Notes under the pieces: model-generated
Seen by the model: the letters and a program-made list of their open reading frames with translations, nothing else
What the model was told of the DNA's origin: nothing
Database searches by the model: none
Shown here: piece by piece, positions 8,366-16,428 of the stretch
Layout: each line of letters begins with the position of its first letter
Numbering within the stretch: the stretch's first letter is position 1
Translations under genes and position numbers: made by a program
From: Janthinobacterium sp051380875
GTDB taxonomy: Bacteria; Pseudomonadota; Gammaproteobacteria; Burkholderiales; Burkholderiaceae_D
Direction of reading: 5' to 3'
DNA: 64,000 nucleotides
NCBI RefSeq assembly: GCF_051380875.1
Contig: NZ_JBNYXW010000022.1
Location: 40,310-104,309 of the forward strand

Positions 8366-9454
8366 ATGTCCGCCCTCTTCCAGCCCTACACCCTCAAAGA
8401 TATCACCTTGCGCAACCGCATCGCCGTGCCACCGATGTGCCAGTACATGGCCGTCGACGGCCTGGCCAATGACTGGCATCTGTCGCATTACGCGGGTATG
8501 GCGCGCGGCGGCGCCGGCCTGGTGATCGTCGAAGCGACGGCCGTGGCGCCTGAAGGACGCATCACGCCCGGCTGCACAGGCATCTGGAACGATGATCTGG
8601 CACAAGCCTTCGTGCCGGTCGTGAAAGCCATCAAGGCGGCCGGCTCCGTGCCCGGCATCCAGATCGCCCACGCGGGCCGCAAGGCCAGCGCCAACCGCCC
8701 ATGGGAGGGCGACGACCATATCGTTGAAGCCGACGCGCGCGGCTGGCAAACCATCGCGCCGTCCGCCATCGCCTTTGGCGGCGGCCTGTCGAAGGTGCCG
8801 CGCGCCATGGACCTCGACGATATCGCCCGCGTGCGCCAGAACTTCGTCGATGCCGCCCTGCGCGCGCGCGAAGTGGGCTTCGAATGGCTGGAACTGCACT
8901 TTGCCCACGGCTACCTGGCGCAAAGCTTCTTTTCCGCCCACTCGAACCAGCGCGACGATATCTATGGCGGCAGCCTGGAAAACCGCAGCCGCTTCTTGCT
9001 GGAAACTTTGAAAGCCGTGCGTGCAGTGTGGCCCGAGCACCTGCCGCTGACGATACGCTTTGGCGTGCTTGAATTTGACGGCCGCGACGAGCAAACCTTG
9101 CTCGAATCGATCGGCCTGGTGCGCCAGTTCAAGGATGCCGGCATGGACATGATCAGCGTCAGCATGGGCTTTACCATTGCCGAGACGTCGATTCCCTGGG
9201 GCCCCGCCTTCTTGGGTCCGATCGCCGAGCGCGTGCGCCGCGAAGCGGGCGTGCCTGTCTCGTCGGCCTGGGGCTTCGGCACGCCGGCCATCGCCGAGCG
9301 CGTCGTCAAGGATGGGCAGCTCGACGTGGTAATGGTGGGCAAGGCGCACCTGGCCAATCCGCACTGGGCCTATTTTGCCGCCAAGGAATTGGGCGTAGAG
9401 CGCGCCTCGTGGGTGATGCCAGCGCCGTACGCGCACTGGCTGGAACGCTACTGA
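8366..9454 (+). CDS. NADH:flavin oxidoreductase of the old yellow enzyme family (XenA/YqjM class)
   Basis: This 362-residue TIM-barrel FMN enzyme has PPMCQY at residues 22-27, so the redox-tuning cysteine is Cys25. It also has IQIAHAGRKAS, HFAHGYLAQSFFS, YGGSLENRSRFLLE and the phosphate-binding end block DVVMVGKAHLANPHWAYF. This is the thermophilic-like/XenA subclass, which reduces activated C=C bonds, nitro compounds and electrophilic xenobiotics with NAD(P)H. Divergent control by the adjacent ArsR protein suggests induction by electrophiles. Its last seven bases overlap the 3' end of the convergent MFS gene. Confidence 0.93.
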   Translation: MSALFQPYTLKDITLRNRIAVPPMCQYMAVDGLANDWHLSHYAGMARGGAGLVIVEATAVAPEGRITPGCTGIWNDDLAQAFVPVVKAIKAAGSVPGIQIAHAGRKASANRPWEGDDHIVEADARGWQTIAPSAIAFGGGLSKVPRAMDLDDIARVRQNFVDAALRAREVGFEWLELHFAHGYLAQSFFSAHSNQRDDIYGGSLENRSRFLLETLKAVRAVWPEHLPLTIRFGVLEFDGRDEQTLLESIGLVRQFKDAGMDMISVSMGFTIAETSIPWGPAFLGPIAERVRREAGVPVSSAWGFGTPAIAERVVKDGQLDVVMVGKAHLANPHWAYFAAKELGVERASWVMPAPYAHWLERY

Positions 9455-10959
9455 TCGTCTTTCGCCTTCGCCGTTGCCGGATGCCCCTCCAGGGGCAGTT
9501 CCGGCAGGAACAGCAAGGCGACCAGTCCCAATAGCAGCAGCACGGCGCCGGCACCAAACACGCTGGCAATGGCGTGGCGGTAGACTTCCACAGTGTGCAA
9601 ATGCGGCGCCTGCGCCGCGTGCGCGCCCAGCGCCGAGACGGCTTCCACGCCATGCTGGTGCAACTGGTGCGCCAGGATGGCGCCGGACGCCGTCACGCCC
9701 AGCAAGCCACCCAGCGAGCGGAAGAAGGCCAGCATGGCCGTGCCCACGCCGCGCCGCGCCAGCGGCAAGGCATTTTGCACGGCAATCGTCATGTTCGGCA
9801 TCACCAGGCCCAGCCCCGTGCCTAGGAAGAAGATGGCCGGCTCGATGATCCAGTAACCCTGCGCCGTTTCCATGGCCCAGGCCAGCACGGCAAACGCCAC
9901 GGCCGCCACGCCCAGCCCCGCCACCTGCACCATCTTGTACTTGCCCGAGCGCGACAGCACGCGGCCGTTATACATCGACGACGCCACCAGCCCCACCATC
10001 ATGGCCACCGTCATCACGCCCGATTCGGCCGGACTGGTACCCATCACCAGCTGGAAGAACAAGGGAAAGAAGATGCTGGCGCCCATCAGCCCCATGAAGG
10101 TCATGGCCATCACCAGGCTGGCGATATTGAAGGTGCGGTTCTCGAACAGGTCCGGCGGCAGCACGGGCTCGTCCACCCGCCCCACGTGGAAAGCCAGCCA
10201 GGCGCCCATCAGCACGGCGATGGCGCCACACACCTTGATGGCCAGGCTATCCCACGGCCACTGCGTGCCGCCCAGCGCCAGCACCAGCAGCGCCGCCGTG
10301 ACGGCCCCCGTCAGCAGGACGGACCCCAGATAGTCGATCTTGTGCGCGTGCGTGCGCACAGGTTTGCGCATGGCGCGCGCGATGCTATAAAAGGCCACGG
10401 CGCCCACAGGCAGGTTCACATAAAAAATCCAGTGCCACGAGAGCGCATCCGTAATCACCCCGCCCAGCACCGGCCCCAGCACGCTGGTGACGGCAAACAC
10501 GATGGGCACCATGCCCTGGCGCTTGCCCCGTTCGGCGGGCGGCACGATGTCGCCGATGATAATTTGCGCCAGCGGCATGAAGCCGCCCGCGCCCAGCCCT
10601 TGGATGGCGCGGAAAATGATGAGTTGCGTCATGTTCTGCGCCAAGCCGCACAGCACGGAACCGAGCAGGAAGGTCAGCAAGGCCGTAAAAATCATGGGGC
10701 GGCGGCCATATTGGTCGGCCAGCTTGCCGTACAGGGGCATGGTGGCCGTCGAGGCCAGCACATACGCCGTCACCACCCAAGACAGGTGCGCCATGCCGCC
10801 CAGGTCGTCGACGATGCGCGGCAAGGCCGTAGCGACGATGCTCTGGTCCAGCGCACCCAGGCCCAGCACGGCCATCAGGCCCAGGTAAGTGGCGCGTACT
10901 TCGCGCTCCGTCAGCGGCGCTGCCGCGGCCTCTGCCACATATTTGTCGAGCTTGCTCAT
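9448..10959 (-). CDS. DHA2-family (14-TM, EmrB/QacA-type) MFS drug exporter
   Basis: This 503-residue membrane protein has MFS motif A (YGKLADQYGRRPM), motif B/C-like segments (FRAIQGLGAGGFMPLAQII; GPVLGGVITDALSWHW) and enough hydrophobic segments for 14 helices. The DHA2 signature IFYVNLPVGAVA is present. It would expel drugs or toxic organics using the proton gradient. The start overlaps the MarR stop by four bases (ATGA), so the two are one operon under MarR control. No membrane-fusion partner is adjacent. Confidence 0.92.
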   Translation of the reverse strand: MSKLDKYVAEAAAAPLTEREVRATYLGLMAVLGLGALDQSIVATALPRIVDDLGGMAHLSWVVTAYVLASTATMPLYGKLADQYGRRPMIFTALLTFLLGSVLCGLAQNMTQLIIFRAIQGLGAGGFMPLAQIIIGDIVPPAERGKRQGMVPIVFAVTSVLGPVLGGVITDALSWHWIFYVNLPVGAVAFYSIARAMRKPVRTHAHKIDYLGSVLLTGAVTAALLVLALGGTQWPWDSLAIKVCGAIAVLMGAWLAFHVGRVDEPVLPPDLFENRTFNIASLVMAMTFMGLMGASIFFPLFFQLVMGTSPAESGVMTVAMMVGLVASSMYNGRVLSRSGKYKMVQVAGLGVAAVAFAVLAWAMETAQGYWIIEPAIFFLGTGLGLVMPNMTIAVQNALPLARRGVGTAMLAFFRSLGGLLGVTASGAILAHQLHQHGVEAVSALGAHAAQAPHLHTVEVYRHAIASVFGAGAVLLLLGLVALLFLPELPLEGHPATAKAKDDQ

Positions 10960-11423
10960 GCTTGTGCTATCTCAAGAAGGGGTTGCATGGCGGCGGCCAG
11001 CGCGTCCATCTGCTGCGGTGACAAATGGGCAATGCGCCGCGCCAGCGCATCGCGGCGGCGCGCGCGCAAGGTGTCGAGGATGCTCAAGCCTTGCGCAGAC
11101 AATTGCAGCCCGGAGCGGCGGCGGTCTTGCAGATCGGGCGCGCTGCGCTCAACCAGCCCCGCCTGCTCCAACGATTTGACCTGCGCGCTGACAGTGGGTC
11201 CGCGTACGTTTTGCAGGCGCGCCAGCGCGGCCACGCCGATGCCGGGCTGCTCATGGATCAGCGCCAGCAGCAGATATTGCATCATCGACACATGAGCGTC
11301 CATCTCGCCCCCTTCGCGCTGCATGCAACGCATCAAGCGCTTGAGCGCCGTGCGCAATTCATCGGACAGCGCCAGCGCGCGCTCGGGAATGGGGAGATCT
11401 TCGTCAGGGGGCATGGAGCTCAT
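10956..11423 (-). CDS. MarR-family repressor of the adjacent MFS pump
   Basis: This protein of about 155 residues has a central MarR wHTH (GVAALARLQNVRGPTVSAQV ... LVERSAPDLQDRRRSGLQLS), including the conserved wing D-x-R-R-x motif. The start at 11423 was chosen because longer frames run across the operator palindrome; an ATG at 11414 is also possible. The gene is first in an operon with the DHA2 exporter, a typical MarR arrangement in which an effector drug relieves repression. Confidence 0.9.
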   Translation of the reverse strand: MSSMPPDEDLPIPERALALSDELRTALKRLMRCMQREGGEMDAHVSMMQYLLLALIHEQPGIGVAALARLQNVRGPTVSAQVKSLEQAGLVERSAPDLQDRRRSGLQLSAQGLSILDTLRARRRDALARRIAHLSPQQMDALAAAMQPLLEIAQA

Positions 11424-11425
11424 TA

Positions 11426-11450
11426 ATATAGGTAGGCTATCTACCCATAT
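11426..11450. promoter_or_regulatory. MarR-type operator palindrome
   Basis: The inverted repeat ATATaGGTAG-GCTAT-CTACCcATAT has ten-base arms with one mismatch. It lies immediately upstream of the marR start and would overlap its promoter or leader, as expected for autorepression. Confidence 0.7.
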
Positions 11451-11506
11451 TAGGCTGCGGCGCACCGCCATGCAAGGCTTTTTTCCGCCCGCGCCCAGCC
11501 CAGCCC

Positions 11507-11535
11507 TTCCCAAAACCCACTTTGGCGGTCATAAT
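11507..11535 (+). promoter_or_regulatory. Probable promoter of the second tRNA-Lys pair
   Basis: TTCCCA (-35) and CATAAT (-10) are separated by 17 bases, 10 bases before the tRNA. It is in the equivalent position to the perfect promoter of pair 1 but clearly degenerate. Confidence 0.45.
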
Positions 11536-11545
11536 AGCCGCCCTT

Positions 11546-11621
11546 GGGTCGTTAGCTCAGCTGGTAGAGCAGCGGACTTTTAATCCGTTGGTCGCAGGTT
11601 CGAATCCCGCACGGCCTACCA
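11546..11621 (+). tRNA. tRNA-Lys (anticodon TTT), copy 3
   Basis: Identical to copies 1 and 2, including the TTT anticodon and encoded CCA. Confidence 0.98.
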
Positions 11622-11709
11622 AGAATTTGCAGTCCTCAATTGTTTTGCGCATTGTCATGGCAGACAGTTGTACCGCAGCGTGTTACCGCAGTTTAGTTGT
11701 ACAGTTTTT

Positions 11710-11785
11710 GGGTCGTTAGCTCAGCTGGTAGAGCAGCGGACTTTTAATCCGTTGGTCGCAGGTTCGAATCCCGCACGGCCTACCA
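11710..11785 (+). tRNA. tRNA-Lys (anticodon TTT), copy 4
   Basis: Identical to the other copies. It lies 88 bases after copy 3, with a spacer that aligns to the copy 1-2 spacer, especially the last 30 bases (tgttaccg.agtt...agttttt). Confidence 0.98.
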
Positions 11786-11797
11786 AATACCTCAGAG

Positions 11798-11829
11798 AAG
11801 CCCACGAATTTCGGTTCGTGGGCTTTTTT
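11798..11829 (+). terminator. Rho-independent terminator of tRNA-Lys pair 2
   Basis: An 11-base-pair stem (AAGCCCACGAA / TTCGTGGGCTT) is followed by T6. It sits at the same distance from the tRNA as the terminator of pair 1. Confidence 0.9.
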
Positions 11830-11937
11830 GTTTCTGCCCGCACCTCAGAAAATCTTGGTGAATCACATTGCGATTCAGAAAAAATCAATACTTGCCCCTT
11901 ATCATGCATGTATTCCAGCACCGCACTCACCTTCCAC

Positions 11938-12531
11938 ATGCCATTTACCATCGCCACCCCCGTCCACAGCGAACTCATCATCAAGAAAAGCCGTTTCATC
12001 GGCTGCGTGCAGCCGATGACGGACCGCGCCAGCGCGCAGCAGGTGGTGAATAGCTTGAAGGCGCAGCATCCGGGCGCCTGCCATGTGTGCTGGGCGCTGC
12101 TGGCGGGCGGGCAATCGGCGGCCGTCGACGATGGCGAGCCGAGCGGCACGGCCGGGCGACCCATGCTCGACGTGTTGCGCCACCAGGACCTGGAAGGCGT
12201 GCTGGCCACCGTCGTGCGCTACTTCGGTGGCATCAAGCTGGGCGCGGGCGGACTGGTGCGGGCCTATACGGACAGCGTGGCGCAAGCGCTGCTGCAGGCG
12301 GAAAAGACGGCCATCGTGCGCCAGAAAACCCTGCGCTGCACGCTGCCGTACGCAATGGAGGGCATGCTGCGCCGCGAACTGGACGCGGCCGGCGCCACCT
12401 TGCTGCAGGTGCAGCATGGCGAGCATGTGCTATTCGACTTCAGCCTGCCTGAAACGGCAGCCGGCACCCTGCTGGCCCGCCTGGACGAAGCGGGCAATGG
12501 GCGCATCGACTGGCAGCACGACGAGGACTGA
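11938..12531 (+). CDS. YigZ/IMPACT family protein (UPF0029)
   Basis: This protein of about 197 residues carries the family blocks ELIIKKSRFIGCVQPM, DDGEPSGTAGRPML and the UPF0029 signature VVRYFGGIKLGAGGLVRAY. A C-terminal ferredoxin-like domain follows. Bacterial YigZ/YvyE proteins are related to eukaryotic IMPACT and are thought to act around translation or ribosomes; the exact role is unclear. Upstream frames run through tRNA copy 4 and its terminator, so the start at 11938 (or 11908) is used. Confidence 0.9.
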   Translation: MPFTIATPVHSELIIKKSRFIGCVQPMTDRASAQQVVNSLKAQHPGACHVCWALLAGGQSAAVDDGEPSGTAGRPMLDVLRHQDLEGVLATVVRYFGGIKLGAGGLVRAYTDSVAQALLQAEKTAIVRQKTLRCTLPYAMEGMLRRELDAAGATLLQVQHGEHVLFDFSLPETAAGTLLARLDEAGNGRIDWQHDED

Positions 12532-12563
12532 AGCGGCCCGTACGCGTCCTGCGGCGCATGAAA

Positions 12564-13052
12564 TTACTGTACGCGGCGCACTTTCGGCGAATTGTTGGTG
12601 CCGTCGATCTTCAGGAAGAAGGTACCGACGAAATTGCGCTCGACCCTGACCTTGGCATTGGTCGCTGGAGGCAGCACGGCAGAACTGCCGTCGACGATGC
12701 GCCACACCTGGCCATTGCTCAATTTGATCAATTCATTGCCGCTCCAGCCATCGAACTTGCCCACGATGGTGCTGCTGATCGAGTTGCTTTCTTCCGGCAC
12801 GGCGACCTTGACCGGCTTGACCGATTCCATGCCAAAGCTTTGCTCGCGCTGCTGTGTGGTGGGCATGGTAGCGACGGCGGCGACGGCGGCAACAGACGCA
12901 ACAGGTGCGGCAGGTGCGGCACTACCCAAAGGAATGGCGTCGTAGCATTTCACGCGGCTGGAGACATCGGCCATGGAACGGCATTGCAACATGGCAGCAT
13001 CATCGGCCAGGGCCGCGCCCGATACGAACAGCAAAAAAAAGAGAGCTTTCAT
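12564..13052 (-). CDS. Secreted protein of unknown function
   Basis: This protein of about 162 residues has a clear signal peptide (MKALFFLLFVSGAALA, cleavage near ALA-DD). A short Cys-containing segment follows (LQCRSMADVSSRVKCYD), then an Ala-rich linker (about 45-65). The C-terminal domain contains WSGNELIKLSNGQVWRIVDG and ends in a basic strand. The paired cysteines may form a disulfide. I know similar lysozyme-inhibitor-like or periplasmic unknowns only by general appearance and do not assign a function. It is followed by no operon partner. Confidence 0.75.
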   Translation of the reverse strand: MKALFFLLFVSGAALADDAAMLQCRSMADVSSRVKCYDAIPLGSAAPAAPVASVAAVAAVATMPTTQQREQSFGMESVKPVKVAVPEESNSISSTIVGKFDGWSGNELIKLSNGQVWRIVDGSSAVLPPATNAKVRVERNFVGTFFLKIDGTNNSPKVRRVQ

Positions 13053-13182
13053 CGAAATTCTTTCAAAATTAAGGAGTTGCGCCAGGCATGCCGTTTGGCC
13101 ATGCGTATGGAAGATGATTATATAGATAGCCAGAGGCCATGGCATGGGAAGCTTGCCACGGCCTGCATGGCTTGCCAGCAAT

Positions 13183-13572
13183 TCAGGTGCCGCGCGGGCG
13201 CTTGATCTGCAACAAGATGAAATGTGTCCATGCCAGCGCAGGCAGCACCGCCAGCACCAGCGCCAGCCCGGCAGGCATGTCGGGCACGAAGCGCACGAAA
13301 CAGGCGAGGAAGCCGGCGATGGCCAGCCAGAAGCGCCAGTTGAATGCATACGCCTTGCGCGCCACGGTGGCCAGCGCGATGCGCCAGAATTCTGCCAAGG
13401 CCCACAGGCCGCCCGTCAGCAGCAATGCAGCCAGCGCGTTGGCGCCGGGCGCCTCGGCGTAGGTGCGCACCAGCTGGTACAGCAGCACGGGATAGCCGGC
13501 CGTCATGGCCAGGGTGGCGGGGCCGGCGGCGATGACAGCTTCGACCAGCTGCCCTTTGGAACGATGATCCAC
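13183..13572 (-). CDS. Small integral membrane protein, unknown function
   Basis: This 129-residue protein has four hydrophobic segments, roughly 12-35, 44-62, 78-95 and 100-122. It ends in a basic tail (LQIKRPRGT). The start is GTG at 13572 with an AAGGAG ribosome site 11 or so bases upstream. It lies 13 bases after the NTF2-like gene on the same strand, so the two are probably cotranscribed. No family recognised. Confidence 0.65.
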   Translation of the reverse strand: MDHRSKGQLVEAVIAAGPATLAMTAGYPVLLYQLVRTYAEAPGANALAALLLTGGLWALAEFWRIALATVARKAYAFNWRFWLAIAGFLACFVRFVPDMPAGLALVLAVLPALAWTHFILLQIKRPRGT

Positions 13573-13585
13573 TAAATATTACTCC

Positions 13586-13963
13586 TTAGGCCACCACGCC
13601 CGAATGGGCGGCAATCACTTGCAGCGCGCCGGCCGCATTGTGCGCCCAGACGCGCGTAAAACGGAAGTCGCCATGCGTTTCCACGTCGTGATAGTTGCCC
13701 GTCAGCTGCATGCGCACAGAGACCACGGCCACGCTACCGTTGATGCGCACATGGCGCTCGGAAGCACGCAAGTCGGTAATGATCAGCAAGCGCTGCTCGT
13801 GCGCGGCCAGGTCGGCATGTTTGCTCAGCAAATGGCCCAGGTGATTCGTAAATAGCAACTCATCGGCCAGCAACTCATTCAGTGCGGCAACATCGGACGC
13901 CATCATGGCCAGGCGCAAGCGCTCTTCCGCGTCCAGCACGTGCACTTCCGTTAAAACATGCAT
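13586..13963 (-). CDS. NTF2-like (SnoaL/DUF4440-type) protein
   Basis: This 125-residue cone-fold protein begins with a helical segment (LDAEERLRLAMMASDVAALN) and ELLADELLFTNHLGHLLSKH. Beta strands follow, such as VAVVSVRMQLTGNYHDVE, ending RFTRVWAHNAAGALQVIAAH. This is the usual pattern of DUF4440/SnoaL-like NTF2 proteins, which range from binding proteins to isomerases. The ATG at 13963 has a strong purine-rich ribosome site (aggaaggaaaaag). Ligand unknown. Confidence 0.8.
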   Translation of the reverse strand: MHVLTEVHVLDAEERLRLAMMASDVAALNELLADELLFTNHLGHLLSKHADLAAHEQRLLIITDLRASERHVRINGSVAVVSVRMQLTGNYHDVETHGDFRFTRVWAHNAAGALQVIAAHSGVVA

Positions 13964-14126
13964 CTTTTTCCTTCCTGTTAAATAATTCGCGGCACATTGG
14001 TCAATGTATAAACGTGTCATGCTGGCACGAAATAGCCCATTTCACAATCATCCGGAAGACTTATGCCTGTGGAGCATATTCATATAGCGTAATATTCGCA
14101 GCGGTATTATGCAGAACGCCAGCATA

Positions 14127-14207
14127 GTACTGTACAGTGCTTGCCCTTCCGCCCCGGGCTGGGGCAGCTGTTACCTGTAGCAAAGTTGCATGTGCACACT
14201 GCAGTGT
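14127..14207. promoter_or_regulatory. Two palindromes upstream of the cystine transporter gene
   Basis: ACTGTACAGT (14129-14138, imperfectly extended to 16 bases) and the perfect 12-base palindrome ACACTGCAGTGT (14196-14207) both carry an ACTG...CAGT core. They lie 97 and 28 bases before the transporter start. They look like operator half-site pairs for an unidentified regulator. Confidence 0.4.
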
Positions 14208-14234
14208 CGAATAAAACCAAGATAAGGCCCACTT

Positions 14235-15635
14235 ATGGCAATTAACATCATCCTGAACCTGCTCGTTGCGCTGATCGTCTTCGCCTTCATGTTCCACCAG
14301 CAACGCAACCACGCGACGTTTACCGTGCGCGTCTTCACGGGCCTGGGCCTGGGCGTGCTGCTGGGCGCGGCCGTGCAAGCGCTGTACGGCGCCGGCTCGC
14401 CCATCATCGCTGGCACCAATGAATACATCGACATCGTCGGCAGCGGCTATGTAAAACTGCTGCAAATGATCATCATGCCGCTGATCATGGTGTCCATCAT
14501 TTCCGCCATTTTAAAACTCAAGGATGCCAGTTCGCTGGGCAAGATCAGCGCGCTGACCATCGGCACCCTGCTCATTACCACCACGATCGCCGCCGCGCTG
14601 GGCATCCTGATGGCCAAACTGTTCGGCCTGACGGCTGTCGGCCTGACGTCCAGCGCCGCCGAAGTGGCGCGCGGCGTGCAGTTGCAAGGTTCGCTGGAAA
14701 CGGCAAAAGCCCTGTCGCTGCCGAAACTGCTGGTCAGCTTCGTGCCGACCAACCCCTTCCTCGACATGACGGGCGCGCGCAAGACGTCGACCATCGCCGT
14801 GGTCGTGTTCTCCATCTTCATCGGCATCTCGGCCACCGGCATCGCCGCCAAGAAGCCGGAAATCTTCGCTTCCTTCGAAAGCTTCATGAAAGTGGCGCAC
14901 GCCATCGTCATGCGCATGGTGACACTGGTGCTGCGCCTGACGCCATACGGCGTGTTCGCGCTGATGTTTGAAGTGGTTGCCTCATCGAGCTACACGGACA
15001 TTCTGAAACTGATCAACTTCGTCGTCGCCTCGTACAGCGCGCTGATCCTGATGTTCCTGGTGCACCTGGCCATCATCGCCGGCACGGGCCTGAACCCGCT
15101 GCGCTTCATGAAGAAAGTCTTCCCCGTGCTGGCGTTTGCATTCACCTCGCGCACCAGCGCCGGTTCGATCCCGATGAGCGTGCAGACGCAAACCCAGCGC
15201 CTGGGCACGCCGGAAGGCATTGCCAACTTCGCCGCCTCGTTCGGCTCGACCATCGGCCAGAATGGCTGCGCCGGCATCTACCCTGCCATGCTGGCCGTGA
15301 TGATCGCCCCCACCGTGGGCGTCGATCCATTTACCGTCAGCTTCCTGCTGCCGCTGCTGGCCATCATCACCATCGGTTCCGTCGGCGTGGCCGGCGTGGG
15401 CGGTGGCGCCACGTTTGCCGCGCTGATCGTGCTGTCGGCGATGGACTTGCCCGTCGCGCTGGCCGGCTTGCTGATCTCGGTCGAACCGCTGATCGACATG
15501 GGCCGCACGGCGCTGAACGTCAGCGGATCGATTACGGCCGGCACCGTCACCAGCCGCGTCATGGGCGAGACCGACCTGGCCGTCTACAACAGCGACGACG
15601 CACCCGACCTCGACGAAGCGGAACACACGGCGTAA
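14235..15635 (+). CDS. tcyP: TcyP (YdjN)-type L-cystine:proton/sodium symporter
   Basis: This 466-residue dicarboxylate/amino acid:cation symporter aligns end to end with enteric TcyP/YdjN rather than DctA or GltP. Shared blocks include GYVKLLQMIIMPLIMVSII, LGKISALTIGTLL, VLAFAFTSRTSAGSIPM, FGSTIGQNGCAGIYPAMLAV and LLISVEPLIDMGRTALNVSG. It imports L-cystine through the inner membrane for sulfur supply and oxidative-stress defence. It is monocistronic, with candidate operators upstream and a GC hairpin downstream. Confidence 0.9.
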   Translation: MAINIILNLLVALIVFAFMFHQQRNHATFTVRVFTGLGLGVLLGAAVQALYGAGSPIIAGTNEYIDIVGSGYVKLLQMIIMPLIMVSIISAILKLKDASSLGKISALTIGTLLITTTIAAALGILMAKLFGLTAVGLTSSAAEVARGVQLQGSLETAKALSLPKLLVSFVPTNPFLDMTGARKTSTIAVVVFSIFIGISATGIAAKKPEIFASFESFMKVAHAIVMRMVTLVLRLTPYGVFALMFEVVASSSYTDILKLINFVVASYSALILMFLVHLAIIAGTGLNPLRFMKKVFPVLAFAFTSRTSAGSIPMSVQTQTQRLGTPEGIANFAASFGSTIGQNGCAGIYPAMLAVMIAPTVGVDPFTVSFLLPLLAIITIGSVGVAGVGGGATFAALIVLSAMDLPVALAGLLISVEPLIDMGRTALNVSGSITAGTVTSRVMGETDLAVYNSDDAPDLDEAEHTA

Positions 15636-15682
15636 TTGCCCATCTGTTTGTTGCATTATTTAGTCATATAAGCACGCCTCCC

Positions 15683-15706
15683 GGGCGCGCCGCTACAGGC
15701 GCGCCC
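15683..15706 (+). terminator. GC hairpin downstream of tcyP
   Basis: A perfect nine-base-pair stem GGGCGCGCC/GGCGCGCCC with a GCTACA loop lies 48 bases after the stop. There is no T-run, so termination is only presumed. Confidence 0.4.
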
Positions 15707-16030
15707 ATTCCCGGCCAGCACAAGGGCAAGCCGCCGGTCTGCCTGAACAGCCTGCATGACCTGACCTTCACCAACAGTCAGGATATGCCATGGCCTGCCC
15801 CATCTCGCCAGCGTTTCGGCTGTAGGTTTGTTGCAGATCAAACCAGGCTCTCTTTGCACCATCCCAGCGCCGCTGATTTGTAACGCCGGTGAACCTGCGC
15901 CCACCCGCCTACTCTAATTTTTGCAAGCAATGCCAGCGTGCTCCAGCTGCCAGTGATGGAGGCGGCTGAGGCGTGCCAGGCGTGCGAGGCATGCGTTCCC
16001 ACGATAGCCTTTCACCGAAAAGGAACAATC
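15707..16030 (+). other. Intergenic region without a convincing gene
   Basis: About 320 bases hold no credible coding frame. An FNR/CRP-like dyad TTGTT-GCAG-ATCAA sits at 15828-15841. A GCATGC/GGCGTGCC-rich stretch (15945-15995) precedes the lipoprotein gene, and an AAAGGA ribosome site is present just before 16031. A small RNA is possible but not shown. Confidence 0.4.
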
Positions 16031-16333
16031 ATGACGGCTCCACTCCCAACTACCAGCAAGCTTCTCCTCGCCAGCGCCATCGTCTGCGCGCTGCTGGGCG
16101 GCTGCAACAAGCGCAGCGATACCAGCACCACCACGCCAGCGGCCACCGAGCCGGCAACGGCGCCAGCGGCCACCATGCCAAAGACGCCACCAGCCATTAC
16201 GCCATCGACCACGCCCGGCACCACCACCAGTCCCGAAGGCAGCACCTCGCCGCCACCAGGCGAGCCGCCCGCCAACGCCACCCCACCGGGAGCGGCGACA
16301 GGCACGGGCTCGCCGCCGCCGCGCAACAGCTAG
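16031..16333 (+). CDS. Small Pro/Thr/Ala-rich lipoprotein
   Basis: This 100-residue protein has a type-II signal peptide and lipobox LLGGC (lipidated Cys25). A low-complexity Thr/Pro/Ala/Gly tail fills the rest of the protein, with no folded domain. Such tails usually act as spacers in the periplasm or cell wall. An AAAGGA ribosome site precedes the ATG. The single gene is separated from the convergent RND operon by a terminator. Function unknown. Confidence 0.7.
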   Translation: MTAPLPTTSKLLLASAIVCALLGGCNKRSDTSTTTPAATEPATAPAATMPKTPPAITPSTTPGTTTSPEGSTSPPPGEPPANATPPGAATGTGSPPPRNS

Positions 16334-16359
16334 CGCAGTGTGCTGGCCACTCTGCAGGC

Positions 16360-16388
16360 AAAAAAAGAGCCTTCCGCAGAAGGCTCTT
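16360..16388 (-). terminator. Terminator of the RND operon
   Basis: The minus strand reads AGAGCCTTCTGCGGAAGGCTCT followed by seven T. The stem also has modest T/A flanks for the plus strand, so it may end the lipoprotein transcript too. Confidence 0.9.
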
Positions 16389-16428
16389 GAAATACCACGG
16401 CGCAGCGCAAGCTGGCCCTGGCCCGGTT

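Noticed and set aside
6302..11785. Regularly repeated 76-base units suggesting a CRISPR-like array
   Set aside because: The repeated units are complete tRNA-Lys genes, not CRISPR repeats, and occur only in two pairs.
15656..15904. An 82-codon minus-strand frame in the tcyP-lipoprotein gap
   Set aside because: There is no ribosome site or recognisable domain, and it runs through a hairpin. Kept as intergenic.
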